DNA of 64,000 nucleotides from Haemaphysalis longicornis (GCA_013339765.2 CM023449.1:35224853-35288852), one strand, 5' to 3'; shown: positions 11,481 through 24,454, counted from the stretch's first letter. Numbers and translations: made by a program. Notes: generated by a model from the letters alone, not told the origin.

Positions 11481-12411
11481 CATTTCACCTCACACCGTAA
11501 ACAGGATTTATTTATACAGGGCGCCTGTCCAGAGTTTACCACACGTGATATTTCCCTGTTTCTTCCCCAAATTAAATATACGTCGGTGGCCGGGCGAGAA
11601 ATCAGGATTAAGTGGCCCGGGCCGCGACAAAGCAAATAAACCTTTCGTCCCAACCCGCAGAGTGTAAACACTGCCGCAAGCTTGGGGCAGCAATACACCC
11701 ATTTGACAAGAAAACGAGGCATAAGCAAGGCGGGAAAAACAAACCAAAAGGGCGCGTTCCCAGCGCCCCTGTGACGGGACGGTAATTGCATCGGTCAGCC
11801 GCGTTCAATATTGCAGAGCTTCGCGTCATCGTCGCCAACAAAGGGGCGACACAGCGGCAGGCGGGAGGCGCGCGAACAACTTTATCGGCACCGTAATCGC
11901 GCTGGGCGCCGGCGCGGCCGCCGCACCTTATAACTACGTTCCAGCGAGGCCTGCGGAAAACTGCCAGGGGCAGCGAGAGATTTGTTTGGCCCCCGTTTGT
12001 CGACTACGTTATTGGCGCTTCCCTGCGCGGCTATTATCCTCGGGCCCAGGGGCGCTACTTTATCGACTCGTCTTTGATAAAGGTTGTTGTCACGCGTGAA
12101 CTGGCGGGGGAGGGGAGACGGCAAAGAAATGTAGGCGGCAAAATCAATGCCACTAATTCGGACGAATTTAGAGCTACGCATACAGAGACCCGAACGGCGG
12201 CGCTGGCATCAGTCGATGCTACGGTCTCGGCTTCAAAGAAGCCGGAAAGGTCCGCCGGCTTCCCTTATTCACCCAATTTTCTCATAGACAAAAAACAAAC
12301 AAACAAAAAACATGACACATCGCTGCGACGTCAGCATTGTTTGTTCTGCTTTACGCAGACTCGCAAAAATGTGCGCACAGGTTTGAAACCATGTTGAGGG
12401 CACTTGTCGGC

Positions 12412-12412
<1 letters not shown>
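11478..12412. other. GC-rich stretch, no recognisable gene
   Basis: GC-rich around 11580-12200 with overlapping frames of 80-107 codons on both strands, a composition effect. No domain seen. Confidence 0.45.
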
Positions 12413-12463
<51 letters not shown>

Positions 12464-12700
12464 TTGGCGAGTTTAACCCCAACCTAACATGGACTGGCTA
12501 CTCCAAACTTTAGAGTAGTTATCAGGTACAATGGTTGCCTGTTTGTGCCAGTCGAAGTTTGCGGCTTGGCAGACGATCGTCGTCTGTTAGCTGCGATAGT
12601 CTTGCTTGAAGAGGTAAGTTTGATAAAGCAGGTGGTGTGTTAAAAATTTAGAGGACATCTATGCACCCTTATGGTGTAGGGAGTACGAAAGCGTTATTGT
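12413..12700 (-). mobile_element. (GA)n plus probable LINE 3' end
   Basis: A 47-bp (GA)n tract at 12413-12459 is followed by sequence whose minus strand ends GCCAATAAATCTCTCTCT. This polyadenylation signal running into a (CT)n tail matches the style of the plus-strand LINE ending at 38791 (CCAATAAAGTG, then (TC)n). Probably the 3' UTR of a related retroposon. No coding remnant was found in it. Confidence 0.5.
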
Positions 12701-13559
12701 TTAATTAGGTGTTAGTGCCTCTCTGGGCAGGGTCTCCTCTGCCTGTACTTGTCCACACTCATTCTCAACCGAAGTTGCGGCTTCTTAGATTCAGTGCACG
12801 GTCGATTCCTCCACATGGAGCATCATTTATGCACAATGACAAATTACGTACCCAGCACAGGTGATCGGTACATAATTTGTGATGTTCAGTAATGGTTAAA
12901 GAAAAACAGAATAAAAAAGCTCACTTCTTATGCCACCCCTTACTGTAGCTAGGAAGGGACTGAGGTTACTGTTTGTTTCCAGAACCTCTGAAAACAGAAC
13001 TTTCTTGTTTCATTACTCTCGAGAAAAGGGGTTGTACTTACTCTCCTCAAGACGTTAAGAGAATCGACGTTAATGAGAAACAGACGTTCGTTACTGACTA
13101 TTATGGTTTGCCCATTAAATGGTTTGCCTGGAATGAAATGATGGCGAGCCTCGCCCTACAATATTTTCAGTAGCGATAAATTCACCCCACATTTTTGTAC
13201 GTCACTAGTGATGTCACAGCCGACGTCGTGTGGAGGGAATTTAGAAAAATTTCCAAATTTGTGATTTCGTTAATGAAAACAACGTCCGTTAAGGGTAAAA
13301 TAGAGTTGTGTGCGTCATCAATGGTTTGCTTTTTATTGCGGAAGCAATAAACGGCCCGTCTTCTTGGAGGGTCCGGAAAATCCACAAGCGCGGTCTTCCA
13401 CAGAGGTTAAATACGGCTACCTACTCTCTTTTCTGGCCAAGAAAACAGCAACAGTTAATTGCAGGTCGGGAGATTTTCTGGTAGCCGTTTCAGATGGTAT
13501 GTCACCCGAAACACGGGAATGGCCTGGCAGCCATTTAGGATAACATATATTTTCTATTG
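12701..13559. other. no recognisable gene
   Basis: Short open frames only. Part of 13400-13559 may be further degraded LINE sequence downstream (minus strand) of the RT relic that follows. Confidence 0.4.
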
Positions 13560-13810
13560 CCCGGAGGGATGGTTTATCGTATAATTTTGAGGATTTTGTC
13601 CGAACCCCAGGTGCACATATCATCAGCATACAGATATGTCCTGATTCTGGCGTGAGGGAGAAACTTTGAGGCAGATGCGTCATAGAGCGAATGGTGTGGG
13701 AACCAGCACGCACGTTGAGGAACACAGAGCGCGATGGAATGCTTGGTCATGCCATCTTCTTTGATGGGCATATAGACATGCCGTTGGTGCAGGTAACCAT
13801 TGAACTAGGT
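13560..13810 (-). pseudogene. LINE reverse-transcriptase relic with YADD motif
   Basis: The minus-strand frame 13771-13574 includes TKHSIALCVPQRACWFPHHS, which corresponds to the ..HS..RGVPQG..LSPLL.. block of LINE reverse transcriptases. It is followed by RIRTYLYADDMCTWGSDKIL, the YADD catalytic block. The glycine of the VPQG turn is replaced and the frame stops soon after, so the copy is dead. The N-terminal and C-terminal parts are missing or unrecognisable. Confidence 0.65.
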
Positions 13811-15964
13811 ATCCTCATGGCCTCTCATCCACACCTACGCGTCTCCCCTTGAACTGTTTCTTGAGGAACACTTTGAGATGCTCCGCTATATCAAGAAAAG
13901 TTACTGTAAAAACGTTAATTTCGGACTTTTCTGACAAATACGTACCACCAAGGCGACGATTTTGTTCTCAGAATTTTTACATTTCTGGCGGAAAGGAATC
14001 TTTCTTCTCAAAGTCAGTCAAAGTGTTCCAGCCTAAACTTTCCGATTCGCTGCAGCTTAATACAGCGATTTATGATTAACCCTCCCCATCAACAGCTGAT
14101 GCCACAAACCGTTTCGGACAAGCAAACTGCAGCATCTTCGGTTTTCGCAAAAGCTACGACAGCACAGTCCTACACAACCTTTTTAGGATTCCTAATCGAC
14201 CAACACTGAAACTTAAAAAAAAAAAAACAGGTTTGGGCATTAAAAGCATTCTTTTTAAAGTAAAAAAATACAGCGTGACAGAAACAGTCCTCTAAATGCG
14301 TAAACAAGGTGTAAGAAGAAAGTTCTCATGTACAACGGCGGCGATGTCAGGCTTGCTAATGGCAGGGCAAGGTTTCTTAAAAGGCCAGCAATGGAGATGT
14401 TGACAAGAAGGTTACGATGTAAGAAAAAGTGACAGCCCATCTCCTGTCACTAGCCTACCTGTAGCGTAGGAAGGTCGGATGCAATTTAGGGCACACGCTC
14501 ATGTCGTTTTTCCGAAGTCGGGTCAGCAGGTTTATACCATAATTTTGATCCCGAAAAAAAGACGTACTTCACAGAGCATAGAACAAGGTCTTGTGATGAA
14601 GAGTGTGACATTACTGGCAATAAAGAATTCTCATGCACATTCGAGATTAGCGCACCCAAGGAGCGACTGGTTTATAACGGGAATTGTAGGCTGTAGCCAG
14701 CTGAACCCGAATAATTTAAATATGCCCCCTTTCTTGGACGGGGATCACATTTCGTCTCTTCTAGAGTTTATCAAATTTCCGCTTCGGCATAACAGGGGTG
14801 TTGGGGGCCTTGAATCGAACTCCTGACCTTATGTTGATCTTATATTCTTAGCCTTTAACCCTTCGGGGTGCACAAATGAATCTTACCAACGTTAGCGTCG
14901 CTCGTGTCACTTGCCGTGTAGTTCTAACAATGTAATCATTCATAGTACAATCCACATAAGCGAAAACCTCTTGAATGTAGTGGCTGATTAAACGTCGCGT
15001 GATTTGAAGCTTTGCCAGAATTATCTCGATCACTGCGAACCTTCGTGGATTCTAAGTCCCAAAGTGATATTCTAATATCCAGAATTTTCACGTAAGCGGT
15101 CAATATCACCTGCCAATTTTGCATTAAACAGCTAAAACGTTTTGCCCCCTTTATTATACAACAGATAAGTTCCCATAGTTTTGGTGACAGGTCCGCAGTC
15201 CTGTAGATCCTCTGCCCCTAGAGGTTTTAAAAGTTGTGGAACTAGCCACTGTAACTGCTTACAAATCACAAGTAATTTGGGCTTATGTCTGTGAGGTAGA
15301 ATAAAGGATGTTCACCTTGCAACTACCCATTCTAAAAAAAATTATATTACATAGAAGTTTTACTGCAATGGACAATACAGAGTTCAGGTCAGGTCAGGGC
15401 CGAAACGCATACCGAATAGTAAACGAAGGACATAACTAACAATTTGTTTGCTTTACCACAAGTTCATGAAAGAAAACAGTTATTTCCTTCCGAACAACAC
15501 CCGTGAGCGAAACACTGCGTGCCCAAAATAACCAAACACTCATCATAGAACCCTGTAGTAAGAAGAAACATCCCAAAAGAATAATAATGTGAAAATATTC
15601 CGGAAGTACAGGAGGGTTATTACGCACACTCATAATGAAAAATTATACCGCATACGCGCACTTAATGGACTCGTAATGACCCACATATATCTATCTGGGT
15701 AGTTCCCATTCCCAATGACTGCCTGAGAAGCACTCCTCTCCCCCCCCCCCCCCCTCACACACACACATACAAAAAAGAAAGAAACAAGAAACGCAGCAAT
15801 GATTCCATTTCTCCGAAACGCCTCTCTGCCCGAACCCAAGTTTTAAAAAGCGTTGCCTTGCCGTAATGGTGTTTCTCAGATATTGCTGTGAAATTTGTAT
15901 TTTCGCTTTTTGTGGCAGCCTAAGAATTCGGTTTTGATGCCTAGTACACAGCATTACTCTTAGC
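13811..15964. other. no recognisable gene
   Basis: AT-rich. Minus strand near 14806-14830 has a B-box-like GAGTTCGATTC, but no A box at the right distance. A C-run and (CA)n occur at about 15738-15768. Nothing else is recognised. Confidence 0.5.
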
Positions 15965-16470
15965 TTGTTTTCTTTTAAGTGCAGAGCACTTAGGGGCTCG
16001 CCTTGTCATCGTAGCTTACTCTGGACCCAAGTAGAGCCACACGGCGTTCCGTCGTAGCGGCCTTCGTCGCGGCGTAACCCAGAGGCTTCGAAAGCCAAGC
16101 GATTTATATAGTCATAAGCGCTCGAAGCTTGTGAACTGCTGGCACTTGTCATGCATCTCCCCGTTGTTTAGCGAAAAAAAAAAAAAAAAAATTGCAGGTA
16201 CAGTTGAGGCAAAATATACGCAATTTACCGGCAGCACCCGCGTTCATTTAGCTAGGAACGCTCGTTGGGATGGTTTTTACGATATTAAGGGAAGGAAAAG
16301 TGGCAGTGCAACGCCGCCACGTGCGGGAGGAAAAGTAAGCACCAAAAGAACAGACCTCCCGCTGGTGCACCTCCAGGGAGGGGGCGCGTGAGCACTGCGA
16401 AGGCGGGAAATTTGAATTGCATTGGGTGGCACCAGTGAGCGGATAACGGCGCTGCAGCCCATTATGGCGA
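15965..16470 (+). repeat. dispersed repeat family E, copy 1
   Basis: This ~500-bp block aligns along most of its length with the reverse complement of 42055-42560. Shared words include GGCGGGAAATTTGAATTGCA, AGAGCCACACGGCGTTCCGT versus its counterpart, and the motif TATATAGTCATAAGCG. It contains a poly(A) run at about 16173-16190. No coding frame is shared by the two copies, so it is a non-coding mobile repeat. Confidence 0.75.
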
Positions 16471-16569
16471 ATCACTCGCTGCACTTCCGACAGCTTTCAA
16501 ATTAAGTGGAACGGCTTTAATTTTTTTGTAAAACGGTCAGCATTATGAACGACGTGCACACGCCATGTT

Positions 16570-18196
16570 CCTTTAATACGAAGGGCACGTACAATCTGCA
16601 GTGTCTGAGATCGTTGGAAGACAGCACTCCAGAAGAGATAAAAAAAGCACAATCTTGCCGTGTACTCCCCCCTTTAACCATAGAGAAAGTACAAAAAAAA
16701 ATTACTCCCACCTCCCCTCGCGGGAACTCCTGTGTAGATGCGACGCATAGGGGGTTCCGTTGTTGTTTCCGTTAGGATGATTCTTCCATCGCGTGAAACG
16801 TGCCGTGAACCCCCTGCCGCGGCTATGACGCAACGTGTCGCGGCTATGACGCAACACAATCCAACACAATCCACTTTTTATCCAATCCAATCCAAATCCA
16901 AATCCAATCCAATCCAATCCAAGCCAATACAATCCAATCGAATCCAATCCAATAACCCTCGCCAGAGAGTGTTCGCTATCGGAGAGCAGAGGGGGTGAGC
17001 GGCGGAGAGCGCAGCTCGTGCGGCGCGGAGAATGGGGGAGGGGTGTGGACGGACAACAACAACGCCGTATGGAGGGACAAGGCGAGTGAATGAGATGCAG
17101 TCGCATCTAAAAAAAGAGTAGCGAGAAAAAAGTTCAAATCGAACACATAAGCGCGTAGCGCCGCATGTTTCAAGTCGCTCCTTGACTCGGACAGAAAGAC
17201 ACGTGCATCGAAAATGTACCCTGGATATGCTGACACAGTCGCGCTCCCCGTCGGAGAATATTTACTGGCATTCGCACGGAGGCATTGAGATCGGCGAGCA
17301 AAGTTCTGTTCCTTCGCAGTGAAGTCTGAGCGGTAGGGACATCTTGAAAAAAATGAGTCGGCTGGGAAGGTTGTTCGGCGGTCGAATCCTGAGGAGCTTT
17401 TCTTTGTGCTTGCTTCCGTGGTGTAAACAAAAGCCGTTGCAGAGATAAAAGACCACCATGGGAATGGAGTACGAATAAGAAGCGCACGTCAATGTCTTGT
17501 TGACAGTGGAGTTATCACTCGGAGAAGGCGTATGAAGAAACAAAGACAGTCATTTTGGAAGTTGGGCAGGGAAGCAAGATTTGTGGCTGCAGGAAAGAAC
17601 GACGAATAGTATCAGACCGGATTCGCTGCCTCCGGTAGGCGCTTGTTGCGGCATTTGCAAATGTCATGGTAAATGTCAGAGACGCACGCGAGGCAGGAAA
17701 ATGTCAAGACTGAAGTTGGAAGTTGGAATGGGAGGTGGATATTGCGGTCGTTGTTTTAGCTGCTTGACTGTGTAATTACGGGAATGTTTTTTGAGAGATT
17801 ATCAGCAAATCTTTTCCTTCAATAAAGTCTGCGCCCCGTAGAAGTGAATGCCCCATTATTTACACGACTGATGCCATTCAATTCTAAAGAATGTGAGAAT
17901 GCTGAGTGCAAGCATGCCTAACCTAATAACTCACTCACTCACCAACTCACCCACTCCCCCATTCAGTGAGTGAGTGAGTGAGTGAGTGAGTGAGTGAGTG
18001 AGTGAGTGAGTGAGTGAGTCAGTCAGTCAGTCAATAACTCAACCACTGATTCGACCACTCACTCACCCACCCACCCACCCACAAACCCAGTCAGTCAGTC
18101 AGTCAGTCAGTCAGTCAGTCACTCAGTCAGTCAGTCAGTCAGTCAGTCAGTCAGTCAGTCAGTCAGTCAGTCAGTCAGTCAGTCAATCAATCAATC
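16570..18196 (+). repeat. ~1.6-kb repeat, copy 1, ending in GAGT/CAGT/CAAT tracts
   Basis: Nearly identical to 21046-22696 from the first shared bases (CCTTTAATACGAAGGGCACG) to the tetranucleotide tail. Differences are point changes and a few short indels, one of them near 17350. Within it lie (TCCAA)-like repeats around 16880-16950, a GC-rich block and, at the end, (GAGT)n, (CAGT)n and (CAAT)n tracts. The flanks beyond the shared block differ. A tail of short repeats at one end suggests a retroposed unit read on the plus strand. No protein domain recognised. Confidence 0.8.
17966..18196. repeat. compound tetranucleotide satellite (GAGT)n-(CAGT)n-(CAAT)n
   Basis: (GAGT)n at 17966-18018, a mixed CACC/CACT stretch, then (CAGT)n to about 18184 and three CAAT units. 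Copy 2 has the same order but its last tract is almost all CAAT. Confidence 0.95.
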
Positions 18197-18656
18197 TGTC
18201 AGAGTGGCCGGTTTTAGTAAGGACTTGTCTTGGAAAGAGATTAAACTGTTTAATGACTGGAAAACTGATTACATTGCGTTATGGGATCGGGGAATTGGCA
18301 CGGAGAACGTCCGTCGCGATGCTTCTTCGTAGCCTTCGTAGCTTCGTAGCCCCTGACACGACCTCCCTTTAGAAGGATCTGTCCCCAGGTCCTTCACCGA
18401 GTTGGCGCCCGATGGAGCTATCCACGAGCTCTGTGGGTGTCCACGTTGTTTGACGTCCGTTCGTATCCGAGACGTAACTGTGCACGGACGTTTGCGCAGT
18501 TGCTCGATGCTGGCGTTTTTTTTTTTTTTTTTTTCGTTGCTCCGGATATACTTCGTTTAGTGGGCGTTCGTTTCGAAGAGGTCGGCGAATTTCAAACTGA
18601 CTTGATTTTGCGTACCGTGGGATTCGTTTCGTCGGAGGGTGAACCCCTTGGGAGAT
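18197..18656. other. no recognisable gene; T19 run
   Basis: A run of 19 T at 18516-18534. The sequence leads into the repetitive minus-strand ORF without other features. Confidence 0.5.
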
Positions 18657-19853
18657 TTACGGCGTTGCGTTGGTCACGTCGCTTCCGTCGGCGATTGAGT
18701 CTGTGTAGCTTCTTGCGGGTTTGATGCGCGTGGGAACGTTGGCGTGCGTTTCGTCTGGTGGCGAGATGCGTTCCGTGAAAGTCGCGGAGTTCGGTGCGTT
18801 GAGGGCGTTGTTTTGCTCGAGGTGTGCGTTTCGTACGGTTCGGGAGCCGTTTGTCCTTTCGTTGAGCCTATGGTGGCGTGGCGTTGTCGTGAGTTGGCGT
18901 GGCTGATCGGACAAATTCGTTGCGACTCCTTGCTCGCCTTGGCCGTGGTTGCCCTCGGAAGCGAAGCTGTTGTGGGAAAATGGGCGTAGTTCGCCTCGTC
19001 CATTCGGTGCCACAATCTTTGGCGTCGTAGGCGTGGCTTCCTCGGTAGGGCATTCGATGCCTTTGTCTGGGTCGGTCTCGTTCGTTGTCGTTCTCGCCGT
19101 GTCCGTGTCGTCGCCAAAACTCTGGTCACTTGCCGGTTGTTTCGAAAGTGGTGCGGTAGGCATTCCTCTCGTGCAAGTAGGCTCGATGGCGTCTCGTTTG
19201 CCTGGTGCCCGTACGCTCACGGCTGCATCCTCCTGTACCATGGTGGTGTTTGTCGGATGAGTCTCGATCGGAGCAGCGGACGCCGGGTAACTTGTACGTT
19301 CCGGCTCGAACGGGCCGCGTGCGCTGGGTGCGTAGTTGCTCGTAGACGGGTTCACCTGCGCGAGTGCGGTGTCGTTCGTTGGGTGAACTCGGGCTGGAGC
19401 AGCGGGTGCCGGAGAGCTCGTACGTTCCGGCTGGGTTGAACCACGTGCGCTTGGCGTTTCGTTTCTCGTGGCAAGGTTTGTTCCTGCGGTTGTTACGTTC
19501 GCTGGCCAAGTCCGGAAGGCAGCAGCGGGACCGGAGGGTGTCATGAATAGCGTTTCCTCCGTGCGTGCTGGCTTGGTCGTGTTCCGTGCGTCGGGAGTTT
19601 CGTTGGTCGTGGTCAGCGCCTCTGGTCTGGGTACGATGTCGTTTGTCGCCACTGGTGCGTTTTGTGCACTTTGCGTCTCGATTGTCAGGGCCATGTCCAC
19701 TAATCGAGGTGCGTTGTCGTTGGTTGCGTGGACTGGGGCCGGGACAGCATGTGCGGAAAATTTCGTATGCACTGGCTCGGTTGCGTTCGGTGCTCTGGGC
19801 GTTTCGTTCGTGAGCTCCACCGATTCGGTTACAGTACCGTTCGTGGGCAAGGT
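18657..19853 (-). CDS. Thr/Pro/Ala/Asn-rich repetitive ORF, possible mucin-like exon
   Basis: An unbroken minus-strand frame of about 398 codons ends at TAA 18659-18657. It is rich in Thr, Pro, Ala, Asn and Arg and has many N-x-T/S sequons (TNET, NVT, TNDT). Imperfect units of about 41-46 residues repeat, with a pattern like EPxRTxxPAxAAP...HPTNDT...PSARG. There is no ATG at the start: the frame opens at a TAG that could itself be the AG of a splice acceptor after a pyrimidine-rich CTTCTTCCG. So it may be an internal or terminal exon of a secreted mucin-like protein. Against this, other frames of the GC-rich block are also open, so a non-coding ~125-bp minisatellite is a real alternative. It sits between the two copies of the 1.6-kb repeat. 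Confidence 0.25.
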   Translation of the reverse strand, partial: TLPTNGTVTESVELTNETPRAPNATEPVHTKFSAHAVPAPVHATNDNAPRLVDMALTIETQSAQNAPVATNDIVPRPEALTTTNETPDARNTTKPARTEETLFMTPSGPAAAFRTWPANVTTAGTNLATRNETPSARGSTQPERTSSPAPAAPARVHPTNDTALAQVNPSTSNYAPSARGPFEPERTSYPASAAPIETHPTNTTMVQEDAAVSVRAPGKRDAIEPTCTRGMPTAPLSKQPASDQSFGDDTDTARTTTNETDPDKGIECPTEEATPTTPKIVAPNGRGELRPFSHNSFASEGNHGQGEQGVATNLSDQPRQLTTTPRHHRLNERTNGSRTVRNAHLEQNNALNAPNSATFTERISPPDETHANVPTRIKPARSYTDSIADGSDVTNATP

Positions 19854-19856
19854 CTA

Positions 19857-20086
19857 TACGGAAGAAGCGTGTTCGCACCAGGCCAAGGGTCTGTTCATTC
19901 TGGCCTGTGCCCACTGCCTGCAAGCAGTCGGTGCTTATGGCAACAGCACGCCAACGAGAACTCGCTAGCGCGCCAGTGCCAGCCTGCGCGTGTTTTGTGA
20001 ACTAGTTCGTGTAAACATGAACGTTGCGGCCCAAAAAAGGTGAACTCAATATAGAAAACATCGGCGGAAAACAAAAAAGTTAACTT
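19857..20086. other. no gene seen
   Basis: Sequence between the repetitive ORF and the tRNA-like unit. No recognisable feature. Confidence 0.4.
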
Positions 20087-20088
20087 AC

Positions 20089-20196
20089 AAAAAAAGAAAA
20101 AAAAAAGCACGTACCCGCGGGGATTCGAACTCGTGACTTGCAAAACATCTACGGTGAACTACATGACGCCTCAGCCAACTCGGCCACGAAGCCGGA
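20089..20196 (-). ncRNA. tRNA-like Pol III unit with T-run terminator (SINE head or tRNA pseudogene)
   Basis: On the minus strand there is an A box TGGCCGAGTTGG (20186-20175), then a B box GTTCGAATCCC (20130-20120) about 45 bases later, and a long T-rich run from 20106 to 20089 that would terminate Pol III. The spacing is tRNA-like. The presumed acceptor ends (GGCTTCG and the bases after the B arm) do not pair, so it is not a functional tRNA. It is unlike SINE A and B heads, so it may be a third tRNA-derived family. Confidence 0.5.
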
Positions 20197-20199
20197 TCC

Positions 20200-21045
20200 G
20201 CAGGGCTTCCTAATATAGGGTATATATTGCACAACCGGTTTACACTTTTATTTAGTTTTGGCATTTCAAGCACCTTAGGTGACTATTTGTTGTACTGCGC
20301 TCGTGCAGTAAGCGTCGCCCGAGTTTCCACAGTAGCTTACGTCTAGCAATTGCATTTCGTAGACGGAAAAGCGTTCGCAGATGCGTAGTCGTGCTGCTGA
20401 CCGCTGTGCTTGTTCGCCCAGCGCAAAAAAGTGCTTCCCGCGCCCTAGTTTTACGCTGTACGGTAAAAATATCAGTTGATTTTATTTCCTTAGTACCTAT
20501 ATTGACTTCGCTGACTCTTCTCCCGCCTTCAAGAGGCCTTATATTTTCCTACTGGCGTATCAGTCAGCGAAGCGTCGCATGTGCGCTTGTGCAGCGCCTG
20601 TGTGAAGCGACCTTGACTTGGAGCTAGATACAGTGTACAAACAAACCAAGTAAAGAAAGGCACATTCTTCCATTCACAAACGTGTCCTGGCTTCGTTTCA
20701 ACTAAGCGAACGAATTGCGACCAAGCAATTTTTTTTAACCTCCTTGATTGCGACGACCCGCCGGCGGCCGGCGGACGAAACGCTGGGCCGACTGACTCTG
20801 TTTGAAGGCCGGGGAGCCGTGCAGTAGCGCAGCCAGCCAATTGCCAGCACCTCCCCTCCTGACGTCACACGAAAACGCCACAGAAAATGGGCGAGCGTAA
20901 AGAGAGGAGGACAGCATTTTCGAATTAGTTTTTCTACTAAATAAAATCGCGTAAACGCGCCTAGAGTGGTCGAAACATGGCCTGGGGACTCCGGACTACA
21001 ATTTGCGCTAGTAATCCCGCAATGTTTACATATCACTTCAGTGTC
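20200..21045. other. no recognisable gene
   Basis: No domain or repeat copy recognised apart from a TTAAAGGG-type end (GTGTCCCTTTAAT) at 21041-21053 that joins the second repeat copy. Confidence 0.45.
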
Positions 21046-22696
<1,651 letters not shown>

Positions 22697-23513
22697 CAAA
22701 AATACGCATTGTGATCCCCGTACTTATAAACGTAACTTGCTGAAAATCATAAAAGCAGCCACGACACAGTTAAAAAATGAGCAACAAACGTCGCTCTTGT
22801 CGAAGCTGATACATAATCTTTTAAGGCCGTTTTTCATTACACAGCTGTCGCCTTACCTTATCGCAAGGGCTGTAGACAAAAAGACATTTGCGACTGCGAG
22901 TGTCTACAGCTTACGTCTGCAGAACACCGCGAAAGGAGTATTGTTTGGCATACAGGGCCGCGCACAAAATCTCTCAGCTCCCGTGTCAACTTACACGCCG
23001 GCAATATCCCCACAGCCCGCGACGGCGGCTCGGCGTCTTGTTTCGACATCGCAGATCGAAGACGTTCTCCGCCTGCCAGATGCGCTCGTTCTCAGGCGCC
23101 CGAGAGAGCGCACGTTCTCTGCTTTTATTCCCACGGCCTCTTTCGTAAGTAATCGGCCGTTAGTTGCAACACCTTATATCCGGATTTCTAGAAGAGGGAA
23201 CACGAGGTTAAGTTGATGCCTCTACTTGGGGCGGTAGATTACTGAATAAATGCGTTTGAGTCTTGCGCACGAGGCGCCAGTATACAGATATTACTCGCGA
23301 AATACCCTTAGAAGGGCCGAACGCTTTTCAAACTTCTCGGTGGTTGCGCGCGTGGACACTTTTGCAACAATTCGGAGAAAAAAAAAAAAAAAAACGGAAG
23401 CCGCGATTCGGGCAGTTATATAGCACATAGCATATACATAGTTGAGTTGTCATTGTCGCATTTTCTTTTCAGGCTATTTTGGACTGACTTGATTGCAGAC
23501 ATAGCCGTCAATG
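22697..23513. other. no recognisable gene
   Basis: A 159-codon plus frame at 22737-23216 has no known domain and I do not support it as a gene. Poly(A) at about 23379-23395. Confidence 0.45.
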
Positions 23514-24454
23514 TACCGTATTTGCTCGAGTCTAAGCACCGCCTTTTTTCCACGATCGCGATTCCAAAAGTGCTTAGATTAAAAAAACCTAAATTACCCT
23601 CCTGCCACCACTTTTTTTGCGGCCGTATCTCGATGAGATGGGTGCAAGGAATGATGTTTTATGTGGCAAACATTCAAAAGAAAAAGAAATAGCAGTGGCT
23701 CAGCTCGGCTATGCCAGGATATACGTAACGTGAGAAAAGGTTCAGCGGGTCATTCTTAGCTTTCCTGGTTGTCTAGGATTAGCTTGATTATCATGCTTAC
23801 TGCTGCTTCAATGACACACAAGCGGTATACGCATTATGCGACACATGCATATTTACCAAGCGGCTCCCGCGCATCGTCACCAATCGCCCCAGAGCTAAGC
23901 TGGTTCCACAGGTGCACGCCGGTGTTGCTGCGGCGCACGACCCATGGGTTCCACACCCGGCGACCCCTCGCACGATCATCAAGTGGACCGGGCCGCCACG
24001 TGCGGAACGGAGGTCGGCGAAGACGCTGGGCGCGTGGGTGTGTAGAGACGCGTGTCAGCGAGCAACTTTCGTGTCGCCGTGCGCCGTCGCTGCTTACGTC
24101 AGATACTCAGTCCCCCTCACTACCATTCGAGTCCGTTGTGCCGCTTGGACCGCCGCTCTCAGCATCCCCCAGCAGGTCGTCTTCTGTTCCGTTAAAGTAA
24201 TGTGTAACTTTATAAATTATATATATAAATGAAAAACTTTATAAATGAAAACTTTATAAATTACTTGGCCACAACGGCAACTCGGGCCCGCTTCCACGCG
24301 TCCGAAACCCCCCTTGCGATGGTTGCTTACAAAAGGGGTGCTTAGATTCGAATGCAAACTTTTTCCGAGGTTTTTTTTTTTTCCGAAAGTAGGGGAGGAT
24401 GCTTAGAATCGGGCGTGGGGGGGGGGGGGTGCTTAGAATACCGAAAGTACGGTA
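23514..24454. mobile_element. 941-bp TIR element with TACCGTA ends
   Basis: The left end TACCGTATTTGCTCGAGTCT continues AAGCACC. The right end read inverted is TACCGTACTTTCGGTATTCT, continuing AAGCACCCC. TGCTTAGA occurs repeatedly as a subterminal motif (near 23572, 24339, 24390, 24430). No transposase frame is visible, so it is non-autonomous. Ends of the CCGTATTTGCTCG(A/G).TCTAA type are found in several animal DNA transposons; I do not assign a superfamily. Confidence 0.65.

Noticed and set aside
14800..14835. tRNA on the minus strand
   Set aside because: Only a B-box-like GAGTTCGATTC is present; no A box or folding arms.
16702..17236. Minus-strand frames of 86-134 codons repeated in both 1.6-kb copies
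   Set aside because: They differ in length and frame between copies and show no domain. Shared openness follows from duplication, not from selection.
19126..19923. Alternative 265-codon minus frame and 166-codon plus frame over the repetitive ORF
   Set aside because: They overlap the longer 397-codon frame and lack the regular protein-level repeats; they are open because the block is GC-rich and stop-poor.
20089..20196. Functional tRNA gene
   Set aside because: The acceptor ends do not pair and the anticodon arm is not convincing; only the Pol III boxes fit.
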